A DNA stretch of 64,000 nucleotides, from NCBI GenBank assembly GCA_950022655.1, contig OX465579.1:18327088-18391087 (forward strand), written 5' to 3'. The notes under the pieces were generated by a model. That model did not search any database and was not told the origin of the DNA. It saw only the letters and a list, made by a program, of their open reading frames with translations. Position numbers and translations under genes: made by a program. Source of the DNA: Alentia gelatinosa (taxonomy: Eukaryota > Annelida > Polychaeta > Phyllodocida > Polynoidae). Shown piece by piece: positions 32,038-44,045 of the stretch (position 1 is the first letter of the stretch; each line of letters starts with the position of its first letter).

Positions 32038-32360
32038 TATTGACTGGTTTCATTGGTGGTATGCTCTGAGGAGTTGACACACAGTAATATCCAAGAACAT
32101 GCGAGGATATTGCATAGAGTCAACTTTGAGGAGCACACAACCGCCTTTATCTGAAACCATTGTATATTATATTTATTATCCACCTTTTCCAGATGGGTCG
32201 CGTGCCACTATCAAGGTACACACAATTTTTCAGTATGCAGTAGATTTCCATATGCATGTTCTATAACAACCAGGAGCATACAACATATCTGTATGCACCA
32301 GGTGTGTAGATCCAAATTCCTTGTGTTTTCTAGGGACACTTTGTATTAGGTGGATAATAA
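32038..32360. mobile_element. Bipartite fold-back element, subfamily 5
   Basis: ACTGGTTTCATTGG ... TCTGAAACCATTGTATATTA with the tip TAATATCCAAGAACATGCG. The cap runs TTATCCACCTTTTCCAGATG ... TTGTATTAGGTGGATAATAA. Confidence 0.75.
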
Positions 32361-32369
32361 ATCATTATA

Positions 32370-32690
32370 CACCTAGGGCCGAACATCTATAAAGTACTAC
32401 CCACTGCTGGGGGTGCAGTATTGATAATGTTTGTCCGGGTGCACTGCGCCCATAGTGAATGTTTTGGTGCACTGTGCCCATAGTGTAATTCGCAAGTACA
32501 AGAAAATAATATCAAGAAATATAATAATAATAAGAAAACATAGTGACTGAGCTGTAGGGATGCCATTCTCGGCCTGTTGTCTCATATAAGACGTCCCTCC
32601 ACCTCTGGCCTCGGAAACGCATTTTATGGCTCAAAAGACCTCAAACGTCCATCCCTACGGGCGCTGTAGCCACGTTTCCTCTTATAACTG
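32370..32690. mobile_element. Fold-back element, subfamily 10, copy 2
   Basis: The cap ATTATACACCTAGGGCCGAA is at about 32370. The hairpin 32545-32690 pairs TAGGGATGCCATTC with ATCCCTACGGGC and flanks a GACGTCCC / GCATTTTATGG inner stem. Confidence 0.6.
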
Positions 32691-33404
32691 TGAGAAAGCC
32701 GTCGGTGACCACTTTACCGTTCAATGTGCTACTTTCACGTGGCAGTCTCAGTCTCTGCTGAACGTTCTCGGCAAGGTACAGCAGGTCAAGTTCAAAGTAC
32801 GCCTATGGCTCAGTCTGTGTGGAAGGGTGCGGCATGACACAGCATAGAGACTGACTGACGTGACTCAGATGAAGCTTTCGGACAAAGAGAAAGAAAAAGG
32901 AGTGGACCCAACCCGGAAGGTGCATTTTTCTTCCTCACATAGAATTTTCTTTTTTTACCGGGAGCAGACGATCTGCTCCTCACTTCCATGTAGCTCGATC
33001 TTTCCACTTCGCCACGTTTTCAGATACTCATATAGAATAGGTGTAGACAATATCTCTTTGGGGTGGAGTTGTAATGGTGGGAGAAAATAGGCGTACTAAC
33101 AAATGGATTATGTGGTGATTACCCTGGTTTACATTCTGAATTAAGAGTATGAGATCGATGTTCCGATATGGTAATCAACACACAATAATAGACATCAGCC
33201 AGTTATAACAATATCCAAAGAATGATCCCAGTGGCCTTCTAAAATGTCCCTCCTATTGATGTCGTAGTAGTGCACATCATTTATTGATGTTCAATTCTTT
33301 TCAGGTTGGTATATATAATTGAAAAATAATTGGTTGTTTATCCATTGATCATAAACTATTGGCAAGATTTTTCTATTGGTTCGTAAAAAACGGTGTGGGA
33401 AGAT

Positions 33405-33950
33405 GGGATGGAGGCAGGCAGGCTAGGAAGGAGAAAAGGAGGGAGGGCTGCAGGCAGGCAGGGAAGGTGAGATGGAGGCAGGCAGGCTGGGATGGAGAGA
33501 TGGAGGGAGGCAGGCAGGCTGGGAAGGAGAGATGGAGGGAGGCAGGCAGGCTGGGAAGGAGAAAAGGAGGGAGGGCTGCAGGCAGGCAGGGAAGGTGAGA
33601 TGGAGGCAGGCAGGCTGGGATGGAGAGATGGAGGGAGGCAGGCATGCAGGCTGGGAAGGTGAGATGGAGGGAGGAGGCAGGCTGGGAAGGTGAGATGGAG
33701 GGAGGCAGGCATGCAGGCTGGGAAGGTGAGATGGAGGGAGGGAGGCAGGCATGCAGGCTGGGAAGGTGAGATGGAGGGAGGCAGGCAGGCAGGGAAGGTG
33801 AGATGGAGGGAGGCAGGCAGGCTGGGAAGGTGAGATGGAGGGAGGCAGGCAGGCTGGGAAGGTGAGATGGAGGGAGGCAGGCAGGCAAGCTGAGAAGGAG
33901 AGATGGAGGGAGGCAGGCAGGAAGGCTGGGAAGGAGAAAAGGAGGGACTG
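33405..33950. repeat. Purine-rich minisatellite (GGCAGGCAGGCTGGGAAGG)
   Basis: About 545 bases of units built from GGGAAGGTGAGATGGAGGGA and GGCAGGCAGGCT, roughly 30-36 bases each. There is a larger duplicated block: AAAAGGAGGGAGGGCTGCAG at two sites. The + strand is almost free of pyrimidine runs. Pro/Ser-rich ORFs on the other strand are artefacts of the repeat. Confidence 0.95.
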
Positions 33951-34022
33951 TTTGTCCTCCAGAATAGTAGAGAGGGGAAATGGTAATGAAATGGAAATGA
34001 GTAGAGGAAGAGAGATATGGGA

Positions 34023-34240
34023 ATTATCTCACCCCTGGTACATGTTTAGCCAAAGGAATAACATATTCTGATATTGTGATGCTATTTCATTTCATTGAAA
34101 GGGGTGAAATAAATCCAGAACCACTCTTGAAACGTATAAATACACAATACTCCACTTGTTTGGATGGGCCATAATTGTCAGTCGGCTTTGCCTCGCCGAC
34201 GATTGCAGCTCATCCAAAGATGTTGAGTATTGTGTATGTA
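34023..34240. mobile_element. Bipartite fold-back element, subfamily 6, copy 2
   Basis: The cap TTATCTCACCCCTGGTACAT ... GAAAGGGGTGAAATAAATCC is followed by the hairpin ACACAATACTCCACTTGTTT ... GTTGAGTATTGTGT. Tip: CGGCTTTGCCTCGCCGACGA. Confidence 0.8.
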
Positions 34241-34559
34241 TATATATATATGTATATAGGCAATTTGCATGTCTCACACAATATTTATTTTCCTGCTTTC
34301 TGAAGGTATTCGTGTTTAAGTATATATGTGACCTATTCTCAGACGTGTCAATTTAATTTGTTCACTACGATTTAGACCTCCACAGTTTCTCGAGCGGTTG
34401 ACACAGATAATAGACAGACAGTGCTCTGACTTATCATATGGACTAGTCCGCTGTAGTCAGACATCAGCCTTAAAGATTGTTGACAGGTTTATCAGCATCC
34501 AAGTGACCTCAAGAGCGACACAAGTCAGCCTTCAACCCTGGAGGCTGACCTCACCCATA

Positions 34560-34665
34560 TTTTGTTTGTTGGTTTGATTTAACGTCCAGTCCTCAATGTT
34601 CTTTTACACCACAAGGGTGGTGATCAGATTTATATAAGGAATTTAGGTAGAAATCTCACCCCTAC
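34560..34665 (+). repeat. TTTGATTTAACGTCC short repeat (SINE-like fragment)
   Basis: TTGGTTTGATTTAACGTCCA followed by GTTCTTTTACACCACAAGGG resembles a repeat I associate with bivalve genomes. Recognition is from memory and no second copy is seen in this window. Confidence 0.35.
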
Positions 34666-34779
34666 ATATTTACCTAGGTAAAAGTTCTTTTACTTCCTGC
34701 TCCGCATAGACATGGTATGAGAAGGATTAGCCTTTGATATAGCAGTAGATCTACCACTGCTGTGGATAATATCAAGAGA

Positions 34780-35055
34780 CGTCACGAGTTTGAGTCTGAG
34801 TTTATTTATGCCACACATTTAGTTGGCTCCATAAATTCACGAGTCGAAGACATGTGACATTACAGAGCCAACAAAATGAGTGGCATTAAGAAGCTCAAAC
34901 TTAAACGAGTGCCGTCTAGATTTTATCCTACCCCGTATCCATATTTTTTCTGTATTAGAAAGTAGTTGCATAAACAACACTTAATGTCACATCCGTGACA
35001 TATACAAATCACATGTTAAGCCTTTGGCATTTTTTATTAGGGGTAGGATAAAGGA
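34780..35055. mobile_element. Bipartite fold-back element, subfamily 7
   Basis: The hairpin 34780-34918 pairs CACGAGTTTGAGTCTGAGTT with AGCTCAAACTTAAACGAGTG, and TTAGTTGGCTC with GAGCCAACAAAATG. The tip is TTCACGAGTCGAAGACATGT. The cap opens TTTTATCCTACCCC and ends TTAAGCCTTTGGCATT and GGGGTAGGATAA. Confidence 0.8.
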
Positions 35056-35061
35056 GATGAA

Positions 35062-35134
35062 TGGCTGTAGTGGACTCGAGCCCACAACCTTGGGATTGCA
35101 AGTCCAGTGCCTCAACCACTGAGCTAACTCCCCA
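35062..35134 (-). repeat. tRNA-like pseudogene or SINE head
   Basis: On the minus strand it reads GGGGAGTTAGCTCAGTGG, an A box (TAGCTCAGTGG), then a loop CTTGCAA with an apparent UGC anticodon, then GGCTCGAGTCC (a B-box match). The acceptor stem and one anticodon-stem pair do not pair well. A functional tRNA-Ala is therefore unlikely; a tRNA-derived SINE head or tRNA pseudogene fits better. It begins a few bases after the cap end at 35055. Confidence 0.55.
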
Positions 35135-36043
35135 CTACTGTCACCCACAGAGTCTCCTCCACATATACTGTAATGTTGCATAAGCCCTAATTTTATCTCA
35201 CCCCTGATATTTTTGTCCTATATGCTCAACATTTAACATCATGATAGTGATCTCTACATCAAAAACTAGCATGGTAATCTCCAATTTCTAAGTTAGATAT
35301 AGGTTCTACAACACATAGAGATCACCATGTTCAATTTTAGGAAAATAACATGGGTTTAAATTTTCGAACCGAATTGTCTGATATGACTTGAATATATGGT
35401 GAGGACATGGTTTCTACATTGTACACAAACAAGATTTAGCACGCCATAATCTACAGAAGTATTTTCTCATTTTATTATGACATTTCTATATATTACGGAT
35501 TAGTCATAACAATTTTTTATATAAAAATAACTGATAAAATAAAGTTGGCACTTGATATTGGATACTGTGTATATATATTTTTTCCTTTTGTGTGGTTCAA
35601 TCCAGTGTGGACCTACTGAAAATTGGATACTGCTTTGTGGCCATTTAGTGTGACTCGGCGTTAAGACTAATATTTTATGAGATCCAGGGGGAAATTCTAA
35701 TTACAGAGGTCAGTGAGTTAGAGCGGAATTACTGACAGAGGAATGATAGTGTCTGCCATAATTACTAATGTAAATTGTTGCTATGCTAAAACTCATCAAT
35801 TACCTTGCTGAAATAACACTAATTATGGGTGATTCTAAGTGATTTTATAGCGGATAGTTTACAAACCAGAACCCTAGACGCAGTAATTCAGTGAGGTTCT
35901 CCTTATCTTACGGTAATAGCTGTAAACCTTATAATAGACACGCCCCTGATGAGATAAATGGTAGATAACAACACGCTGCATTATGCCGATGGCATTCAGT
36001 GGCTGAGCCCCTAATCACTGCTCTATATAAAGTCTGTTTATGT

Positions 36044-36206
36044 TAGCGGCCATCCATAAAGTATGTACACAGAATTTCTGAAAATTTGAGACCCTCACTC
36101 CACTTCTCAATCGTGTATGCAAAAGAACAAAGAAGGAGGATACGCAAAATTTCAACATTTACCCCCACCCCCACTCAGCACGTGTGTACTTTATGGATGG
36201 CCCCTT
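36044..36206. mobile_element. GGGGCCATCCATAAAGTAC terminal-inverted-repeat element, copy 2
   Basis: GCGGCCATCCATAAAGTATG opens and TACTTTATGGATGGCCCC closes it. The interior matches 28977-29133. Confidence 0.75.
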
Positions 36207-37555
36207 TCTTTTTCTAATTGATTAAATCAAACACAAATAAATGCCTTATTATAATTGAAAGGAACCAGACCGTCTCCGGGTTAGTGGGAATATTTTCATC
36301 GACTACTTTTTCTAATCGAATATCAGGAAAAGTGGCACATCCTCCTCATGTAATCTAACCCTTCCCCACCAAATGAAAAGTGTTACCCAGTAAGGAACCC
36401 GTATCTAATTTTTTAAATTGCCCTTTTCTAGAGCTTAGCCATGGGAAGGCTTATTTGGTGGTGGGGGGGGGGGGGGGATCTTACCCCTCCCCCTCCCCCC
36501 AAAAAAGAGGCTGACCAGATATAAACATGTTAAGCCACTTATCTTACTGTATATGATGAATAAGAGCTGCTATAATGAAATAAACAAATTTTAGATGTGT
36601 TCAATATCTAAAATTAGGCATCACGAAAACCAGCCAACCGGCTGATGATGCCGTTTATTGGTTTTATTATAATCTATGTTATACCGAAGCTTCCTGTAAA
36701 ATCGATGAACCAATAAAAGTTTGAAAAAAAAAAAAATAGCCTCTAGGTTGGACACTGACAAGGGTGACATCTTAGTTGTGCGTGCGCTGGTATTACATAG
36801 GGAGGCGTTACCTGTCCCATATTTCATTTGGGCAGGGAACCTGTCTACTGTGCTGTGTGCTCCAGCCAACCTGGAAGTAGGTGGCGCTAAGAACACGACT
36901 TCTAGCCAGGGGGGCAGTCATTTTGGGGAAGCACTTACGTAATTTTTTTTTTTTTTAAAGTTTATTGACGGAAAGGTTCATGTATACAAGATTATGATTT
37001 TCAACCTTGCAGTCAGATGAAAAATAGAAAGGCACCAAAAGGCCACAATACAGAGAACTGATATCAGTGTATTGATTGTAAGCTGCATTGGGCAATTTAT
37101 CGCGGTATTACGTAGATGCAATGGGTTGTTGGGTCTAGTGACCTCCACAATTCCAGAAGCGGTTCCATTATATTTGCATCAAGCCATGTGGCATTTATTT
37201 GCAGCATCAACCTTTTTGGCAGGTTTTTTATGTCCGAGATGGGTATATTATACCTCAATCATACGGGAGTTAGTCAGTTATCGGTCCATTAAGGGATAAG
37301 TCTAATACAGGACGTTACCGGACATTACAGTAGGCTTTATACAGATATCTATAAGACAAATCAAGACATCTACAAGGCAGAACAGGACAAAGATAAGGGT
37401 AAGCAGAACACTGGTAATCAACCCAACTTACATTTGGTAATCATCATTTACTATGTGTTAAGAAACATGCGCAGAGGACGTTTAAACTATGAAACAAGAC
37501 AGTTAAACATGTCAGGTTTCACACTACAAAGCATAATACACACCTCTCAGATAGG

Positions 37556-37937
37556 TGTATATATAATTAGTAGAAACCGAACGAGAGTTAGCCTTGGCAA
37601 TGTTTATGCCACGATGGGCAGGTCATGTATTACTACACGAGGCGTAGCTGAGTGTAGTGAGGAACAGACCTGACCAGAGTGGCAAAGACACTGACAAGTC
37701 TAACTCGAGTTCCGTTTCGTATTTATCCTACCCCATCTCTGCTTTTGGTATTACTAAAAGATAAATATTGACTCAACGACCAACAGAACTTTTTTCATAG
37801 TAGCTGACATCCTGCTCTCTGATTGGTCAATAATGTTATTACTCTAGTGGCATAAAAAACACTTTATGTCACGGCCTGCCACATAAAATTTGCCTATGGT
37901 AAGTCTATGGCGGTTTTTTATTAGGGGTAGGATAAGA
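37556..37937. mobile_element. Bipartite fold-back element, subfamily 8
   Basis: The hairpin 37575-37715 pairs AACGAGAGTTAGCCTTGGCA with GTCTAACTCGAGTT, and GGCAGGTCATGT with ACAGACCTGACC. The tip is TACACGAGGCGTAGCTGAGT. The junction GTTTCGTATTTATCCTACCC starts the cap, which ends GTAAGTCTATGGCGG and GGGGTAGGATAA. Confidence 0.8.
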
Positions 37938-38644
37938 GATTCTTACAACACTATCTAATCAAATCACCACACATCATGCCAAGGTCAATCCCAGCCAGGG
38001 CATCCTTGAACTTTTTCCGATCTACTATGTTCTGAATATCTGACGGGAGACAGTCCCAAAGCTTACTACCATAGTAAAGAGGGGATTTCCTTAGCCTATG
38101 GCAGATTTGAAAGTTTATTTATGATACTATTTAATGTGTGGGGATATGTTAAATAATGCTCAAGTTATTCCCTCAACAAACTCAGACTTCACTTGAAGTT
38201 TCAGATCATGTGATGACCTGCTTAGACTACAAACACAATGTCAGCAGTTCAACAAACGAACGTTTTCAACAACAACAATCGATTTTCTTTAAGTTGGCAT
38301 GTCTATATCATGTCTGCATAATGTAAATAATTCTATTTAAATTATTAGATGTACTGATTGCACATAAGAATGTGAATTAGTATATTTTTTCACCCTTTTA
38401 CACCCTGACATCCCTTTGTTGTCACCAGCAAAATGGCACTGACCCATTGTTTAGGAAATTTGTAGGGTATTTTGAACCAGAAGTCTCCAGCTGAATCGGT
38501 GGATCGCCTGCTCTCAACACAATTCTACTCATGGCTGTGACCTACTTACCAAAGAGTCCAACTTTTCTCTCTAATAGAATCCCTTATCCCATGTTTATAC
38601 ACCCATGTGAACTGCACATCTCGAGGGCAGTACCCCATGTATAT

Positions 38645-38965
38645 GTCACCTAAGGTAAGATCTACTGAATCCAAGACACAACAATTCATCGCCAGCTCGC
38701 TTGGGACACTAGGCTTCATATATTGGATGCTACGCTTTGTTTTCACAAGGTGGCACAATGGTCCCCTTGGAGATTATGCTTCGTTTTAATGCAGTTTGTA
38801 TGTCCTTGTTTCAATCACACTGACTTGTAAAAACCTGATGTAGTAATTGCCATCTTCTTATTTGGAGTTTCTAGATTAATTCTAGACAGAGCTCTGAAAT
38901 AAATTGAAGGGGTGTTGTGACAAAGCGTAGTGTCCGTCAGTCACCCCCAGGGAACTGAAACGGGC
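38645..38965. repeat. Dispersed repeat family C, copy 2
   Basis: CTTGGGACACTAGGCTTCAT, TTATTTGGAGTTTCTA and GAAGGGGTGTTGTGACAAAG match the copies at 6773 and 39838. Confidence 0.7.
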
Positions 38966-39428
38966 TGGCAACGAAGTACACAGGACCTGTTTCAGTAGTC
39001 TCATGACATTAGGCCTAGACAGACATCATCAGCGGCACCAACAGTGCAAGCAACAGCGGAAAAAGACTAGCAAATATCTGAAGATTGAAGTGGCCAATCT
39101 TCTTCATATTTGGAACGATTATAGATTATATGTATCCCCTACTCATCTTAAAGTGTCATTGCTTAATCCCTACGAGAAGTGAGTGAAACTCTGTGTGTCA
39201 TCGACTGCAATCTTGTGATCTGTCCGTATGGTGTCACAGACGCCATCTAGATCTAGACATGTCACGAAACTACTGAAACAGGTCCCAGCTGATCTGTAAA
39301 CCTGGAGCTAAGATAAGGAGAATATAAGATACAAGGGAATCATTATAAATCAGGGCTTTCGTCTATTGAAAATGAATTGTATTTTCGAGACAAGTTGTTA
39401 TGTAGTTTCACCATGAAGATACTGACTA

Positions 39429-39812
<384 letters not shown>

Positions 39813-39837
39813 TTAAATCCCGGCTGCTGATCACCCT

Positions 39838-40195
39838 GCCATGACCATGGCAAACACTGAGTGCTTCGCTTCATAGCCAGCATGCTTTAGACACTATGCT
39901 TCATGAATTGGATACAACACTTTGTTTTTGCAAGACAGCAGGATGGTCACCTTGGGCACTATACTTCATTCTAATGTGTTTAAGTTTCTATCTCAAACCT
40001 GCCTGAAAAAGCCAAATCTGGTAATTGTCACTTTTTTAGCTGCATGTATTTGTTATTTGAAGTTTCTAAGTCAATTCTAGAAAAAGGTCTGATGTAAAAT
40101 TAAAGGGGTGGTGGTACGACAAAGCATAGTGTCTGTTGGTCACTCCCAGAAAACCGAAGCATGCTGGCAACGAAGCGTAGTGTCCAGAAACCACC
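39838..40195. repeat. Dispersed repeat family C, copy 3
   Basis: CCAGCATGCTTTAGACACTA, AGGATGGTCACCTTGGGCAC and GCATGCTGGCAACGAAGCG match 6773-7125 in the same orientation. Confidence 0.75.
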
Positions 40196-41469
40196 ATGGC
40201 ATAGTATTGTCACTTTATGTGACTAATCACTACATATAATCTTGTTTATGCCATTCCTATGGTTAACCTGCACCATGGGGTGCGATAAATGCCAATCATT
40301 GAATACTTGCACTTGTAGTCATTGTCATTTATAAACTATCTTAAATGTCAAACAAATAATAAGGTATATACATAGAAATCTATGTGTATGTCCAAATACT
40401 CCTCATAAAAGGAAAAAGTTATATATAATTATATTGTGAACAAATTAGTAAAGGTTACTTCACATATTGTTCTTTTCACGAGGCCAGGAACAAGTATAGC
40501 TCAACCTTTCTTGTTTAACTAGCCTATTTAGGAGTTCAAACCATTGATTAAATATATATCTGATAAATGTGAGATATTTTTTTATGATAGAGTGACATGT
40601 AGCACGAATTTCCACTGATACTAGAAGCAATGCAGACTGAAAATCTTACTGAGTTGATTTAACTGACCCTCTCCTGGCAGCATTTGATGTTTCTCAGCAC
40701 AAAATGAGGCCGGAACTCTGGTTAACTAATAATAACTGCTATATTATACATTCATATGCTGGCAGTCGATATAGGCTACTAGTATATGTGTGCAAAGGAA
40801 CGCCAAGTGATAGATGGTCATTGACGATTGATTGACCAATTAATTGCATAATAGGTCATCCGGCGTAGTTGCGTCATTATAAAAATATAGGAATGTACAG
40901 CACAATTTTCCCTTGTAAAATTAATATGGCATAGGTCTAGCTTGGGAATACAATACTTACATTCGGTTTATGTTGCATTGGAGTGTGCCGTATATATATA
41001 TACAGATCTATATATGATTATTTTATATGTGCCATTTTGACAATTTGATGTCAACATGTCTTACCAATGTCCAATCATTCAGCGATTAAGATATTTACCA
41101 TTGAAATCTACCTTGTCATCACGATCCCTTTACAAATATGTATATGCCACCTCTTCAAGAAGACTTATATTTGTGGAGAAATACTGTGAAATCTAAACGA
41201 TGCCTTTGTTTAGCTGATCTTTTTGCAAACAGAAAATGTCAGCTGACAGCTGCTGCCGTGAACTGAAGCCAGTGAAGGCCAGGCTGAGTTGTTTTGGTCT
41301 TCGTACTCGACCAACTTTTACAGTATTTGGGAGTAGACAACATTAGTGTACAAGATTGTGGTCAACATGTTCATTCATCCTTCAAGAAATTGATATATCA
41401 CCACACTGGTACTTACATCTTACCCGTAACACGTATTTGTTTCGATGTTTTGGCAATATTTCCTGCAGC

Positions 41470-41600
41470 TACCTTGAACCAAAACAAGACCATGAGAAAT
41501 CTTCTGTGACGTCATGATCAACATTGCGGTGCATGTTGGGTATCGTTATTCGTCCGCTGCCAGTGCTCCTTCGTTCTCTCAATCTGGGAAATAATCACTC
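41470..41600 (-). promoter_or_regulatory. Candidate PCMTD upstream promoter or 5' UTR exon with CRE
   Basis: A palindromic CRE, TGACGTCA, is at 41507-41514. A minus-strand donor-like TTCAAG|GTAGCT lies near 41470-41482. The region is more GC-rich and less repetitive than its flanks and is upstream of the PCMTD coding start. The link to PCMTD is inferred from position and from the splice acceptor before the ATG exon. Confidence 0.3.
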
Positions 41601-42809
41601 TTACAGCAGATATCTTCTCCTGCTTTGCGGCGCGTAGTCTCCAAAATCTCCGCTTGGAGAGTGTTGAGTTCCACTCGTCAAATTTTTGAAGGTGTTTCCG
41701 TAACAGTACTTCAGTGGTAAATTATGGACATTTGATATTAATGGAACTAGGGAAAACCTCCTTGAATCAATGATGCAATAGAATGTTCGATCATCATTTT
41801 GAGTAAATATTTCATTCTGAAACTTATGAGAAAGAAGGGAGTTAGAGATACTCACGCGACTGCTGTCCCAAGTAACTCCCTCTGGAAATATGCAAATAAC
41901 TTCTGTGGTGACGGTAATGGCGCTCGTGGCTTGATTGGTGAGTTACAATTTATTTATTTATTGAATTATGAACTTTATTTACTTGTATATCATATGATGC
42001 ATGTCTTCACAAATGGGAAACAATTTGTTCTTCACTTTATCAGCAGTTATAGACTTCGACATTAGAGTGTTTATTGAAAAACACGACGATTTTGATCCAC
42101 TTTGCTCATTTTCATTTTCTTTTGCATGTCGGACTTTCGGAAAAAGTCAAGCCGAGCAATTCTCTGGAATACCAGTTATTTAATACTTTACAACATTAAA
42201 AACAACAGTTGATCAATTCACATTTAATTGTTCTACCAGTACGGAAGCTTACATTATTTGTCTAATCTTTAGTTTGTCAATAGAACGTGGAATACTTCCG
42301 TCGAAATCGCCCTTCACTCGTTCTTCCGATGAAAAATGAATACGAAAACGAGGCAGACATTTTCGTTAGCCGTCAAAGTCTTACGTGATGCAGAAAGCAT
42401 ATTTATTTCAATATAACTGCACATTCAAATAATGTCGGGAAATAATTCCGTCGGTTTCTTCATGTATCGTACCTACTCCAGCAGTTTACAATTACAAAGA
42501 GTGTTTTAGATCCTGTGGCATTGTGTTCTCTACACTTTAACATCTGAAATACTTCGCATGTTGTGGCTTCGTTGACAGCCGCCATGATGCCGCTTCGTTA
42601 GGCCTTTTCCTGAAGATGCAAAACATATCCCGTCCACACGATAACACAGACTATGGTTGTCATTCAGACTTCGTCTCCGATGACTGACATCGTTTTACCT
42701 ACTTTCCTAAAAGGCAATTCACTTATCTTACACTAACCTAGTTTCTACTCCAGATAAACTTTTTTTTAAATTGTTCCCTAGATGTTTTTGTCTGTTTGTT
42801 GAAACATAA

Positions 42810-43560
42810 TTAACAGGTTTCACGTTTGTTTATGCACATATTATAATAAGGCATATTGTTTGATGTAAACAAAAATACACAATTCGGCCACGCAAGCTTT
42901 TCTTTTCCTTCTCCTGCACTTTCATGAGTTGCCAGATCGCTCAAGCATCCACTGGTTTTGGTTGCGAGTGTTTTGGGTGGTTGTTTTCTCTTTTTTCCGT
43001 TCCTTGTTTGTTGTGTTTTGTTTCCTTTTTTTAATGTTTTTAATTTAAGTGAGGTTTCTTCTCTTTTATCGATTCTTACAGCTTGTAATTTTAGGCTGTC
43101 CATGTTGTTCTTGGTTCATGTAGGTTTTAATTTGGTTTGTTAGAGTTTCAGATTAGTATGAGATATTTGTTTGGGTTTTAAGGCCACACCCCCTGGAGCT
43201 CCTTACTCTTACTACCCGGTAATCATTTTGTTTTCGAAGTGTCCTTGTATCTGTTCCTTAATTTAAAGGTAAAACTTGTTAACTTATTTGTTAGGTAGTG
43301 TTCTCTCGTGTTGCTTGCCCAGTTTGTCCAGTTGTTAGATATTTGGTTTCTTTGATTGTTGTCTAACATTACTGGTGTATTTCCTTTTTTCCTTGTTTTT
43401 ACTTGTGCCAAGTTGTGGGCTTCTTGGCTAGGTCAGGGTTGGTATAGGCTAGGGACTGTCATGTGTTTTTCAGCTGTTGTTTCCAGTTGCTGTAGTTTGT
43501 TAATGGTATTTGGGTTTGTACTTACGCACTGAGGGCGTGGGGGGGGGGGGGGGGAGATGG
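42810..43560 (-). mobile_element. Possible decayed ORF of a LINE (Lys/Asn/Thr-rich, minus strand)
   Basis: The minus strand shows short open frames with protein-like Lys/Asn/Thr/Gln composition (for example N-L-A-Q-V-K-T-R-K-K-G-N-T-P) beside the reverse-transcriptase fragment at 43720-44045. The + strand is accordingly T- and G-rich. No domain is recognised here; a relation to the neighbouring LINE is inferred. Confidence 0.25.
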
Positions 43561-43719
43561 TAAATTAAATGGAAAAATTATATATGAAACATGTATATGG
43601 GTGCTGATTGAAACCAAATCATAGAGCTCTGTCAAGTTACAGCTCTATGACCAATTGAACAAAACAGAAGTGATTTGTAAAAGTGAATGACAAAATGAAA
43701 AAAAAGTTGTTAAAAATTG

Positions 43720-44045
43720 AAAAAAAAAAGTTTAGGTTGTTGGATACTGTTATTCCTCGTTCCTTTTTTTGCACTGGCCATTGGTTCTTTCCCCTTGTAT
43801 ATTCTTGTTGTCATTTGCTTCTGCCATTGGTGTGGTATTTCCTGTATTTTGTTAAGATTTTTTTTAGTGTTGTTTTTTTTTTGTTTACATTATTTCTTTG
43901 ATGAGTTCGTTTAGGATTTTGTCTGGTCTGTTGGTCAAAATATTTAGGGTCTTTATGGCCATAATAAGTTGTGTTTGAGAGAATGGTGTTATCAGTTGTT
44001 TGTTTTTCCCTGCTGGCCTCATATCTCTGTTGGATTGTGCTATGT
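43720..44045 (-). pseudogene. Decayed non-LTR reverse transcriptase fragment
   Basis: On the minus strand, F-S-Q-T-Q-L-I-M-A-I-K-T-L is followed by D-K-I-L-N-E-L-I-K-E-I. After a stop and a short gap comes L-N-K-I-Q-E-I-P-H-Q-W, then T-R-I-Y-K-G-K-E and E-R-G-I-T-V-S-N. This order (A-I-K-x-L, I-L-N-E, I-P-x-x-W, I-Y-K-G-K, R-G-I) is that of LINE reverse transcriptase N-terminal blocks. In-frame stops show it is inactive. Confidence 0.5.

Noticed and set aside
33373..33888. Minus-strand Pro/Ser/Leu-rich ORFs of up to 171 codons
   Set aside because: They arise from the minisatellite period and have no codon-bias or domain support.
35062..35134. Functional tRNA-Ala(UGC)
   Set aside because: Acceptor stem and part of the anticodon stem do not pair, although A and B boxes are present.
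36462..36480. Homopolymer G and C runs here and at 43538, 51240 and 63118
   Set aside because: Simple mononucleotide runs without a consistent partner or context.
42810..44045. A separate protein-coding gene on the minus strand
   Set aside because: Stops and gaps interrupt the reverse-transcriptase-like blocks, so a decayed LINE is the better explanation.
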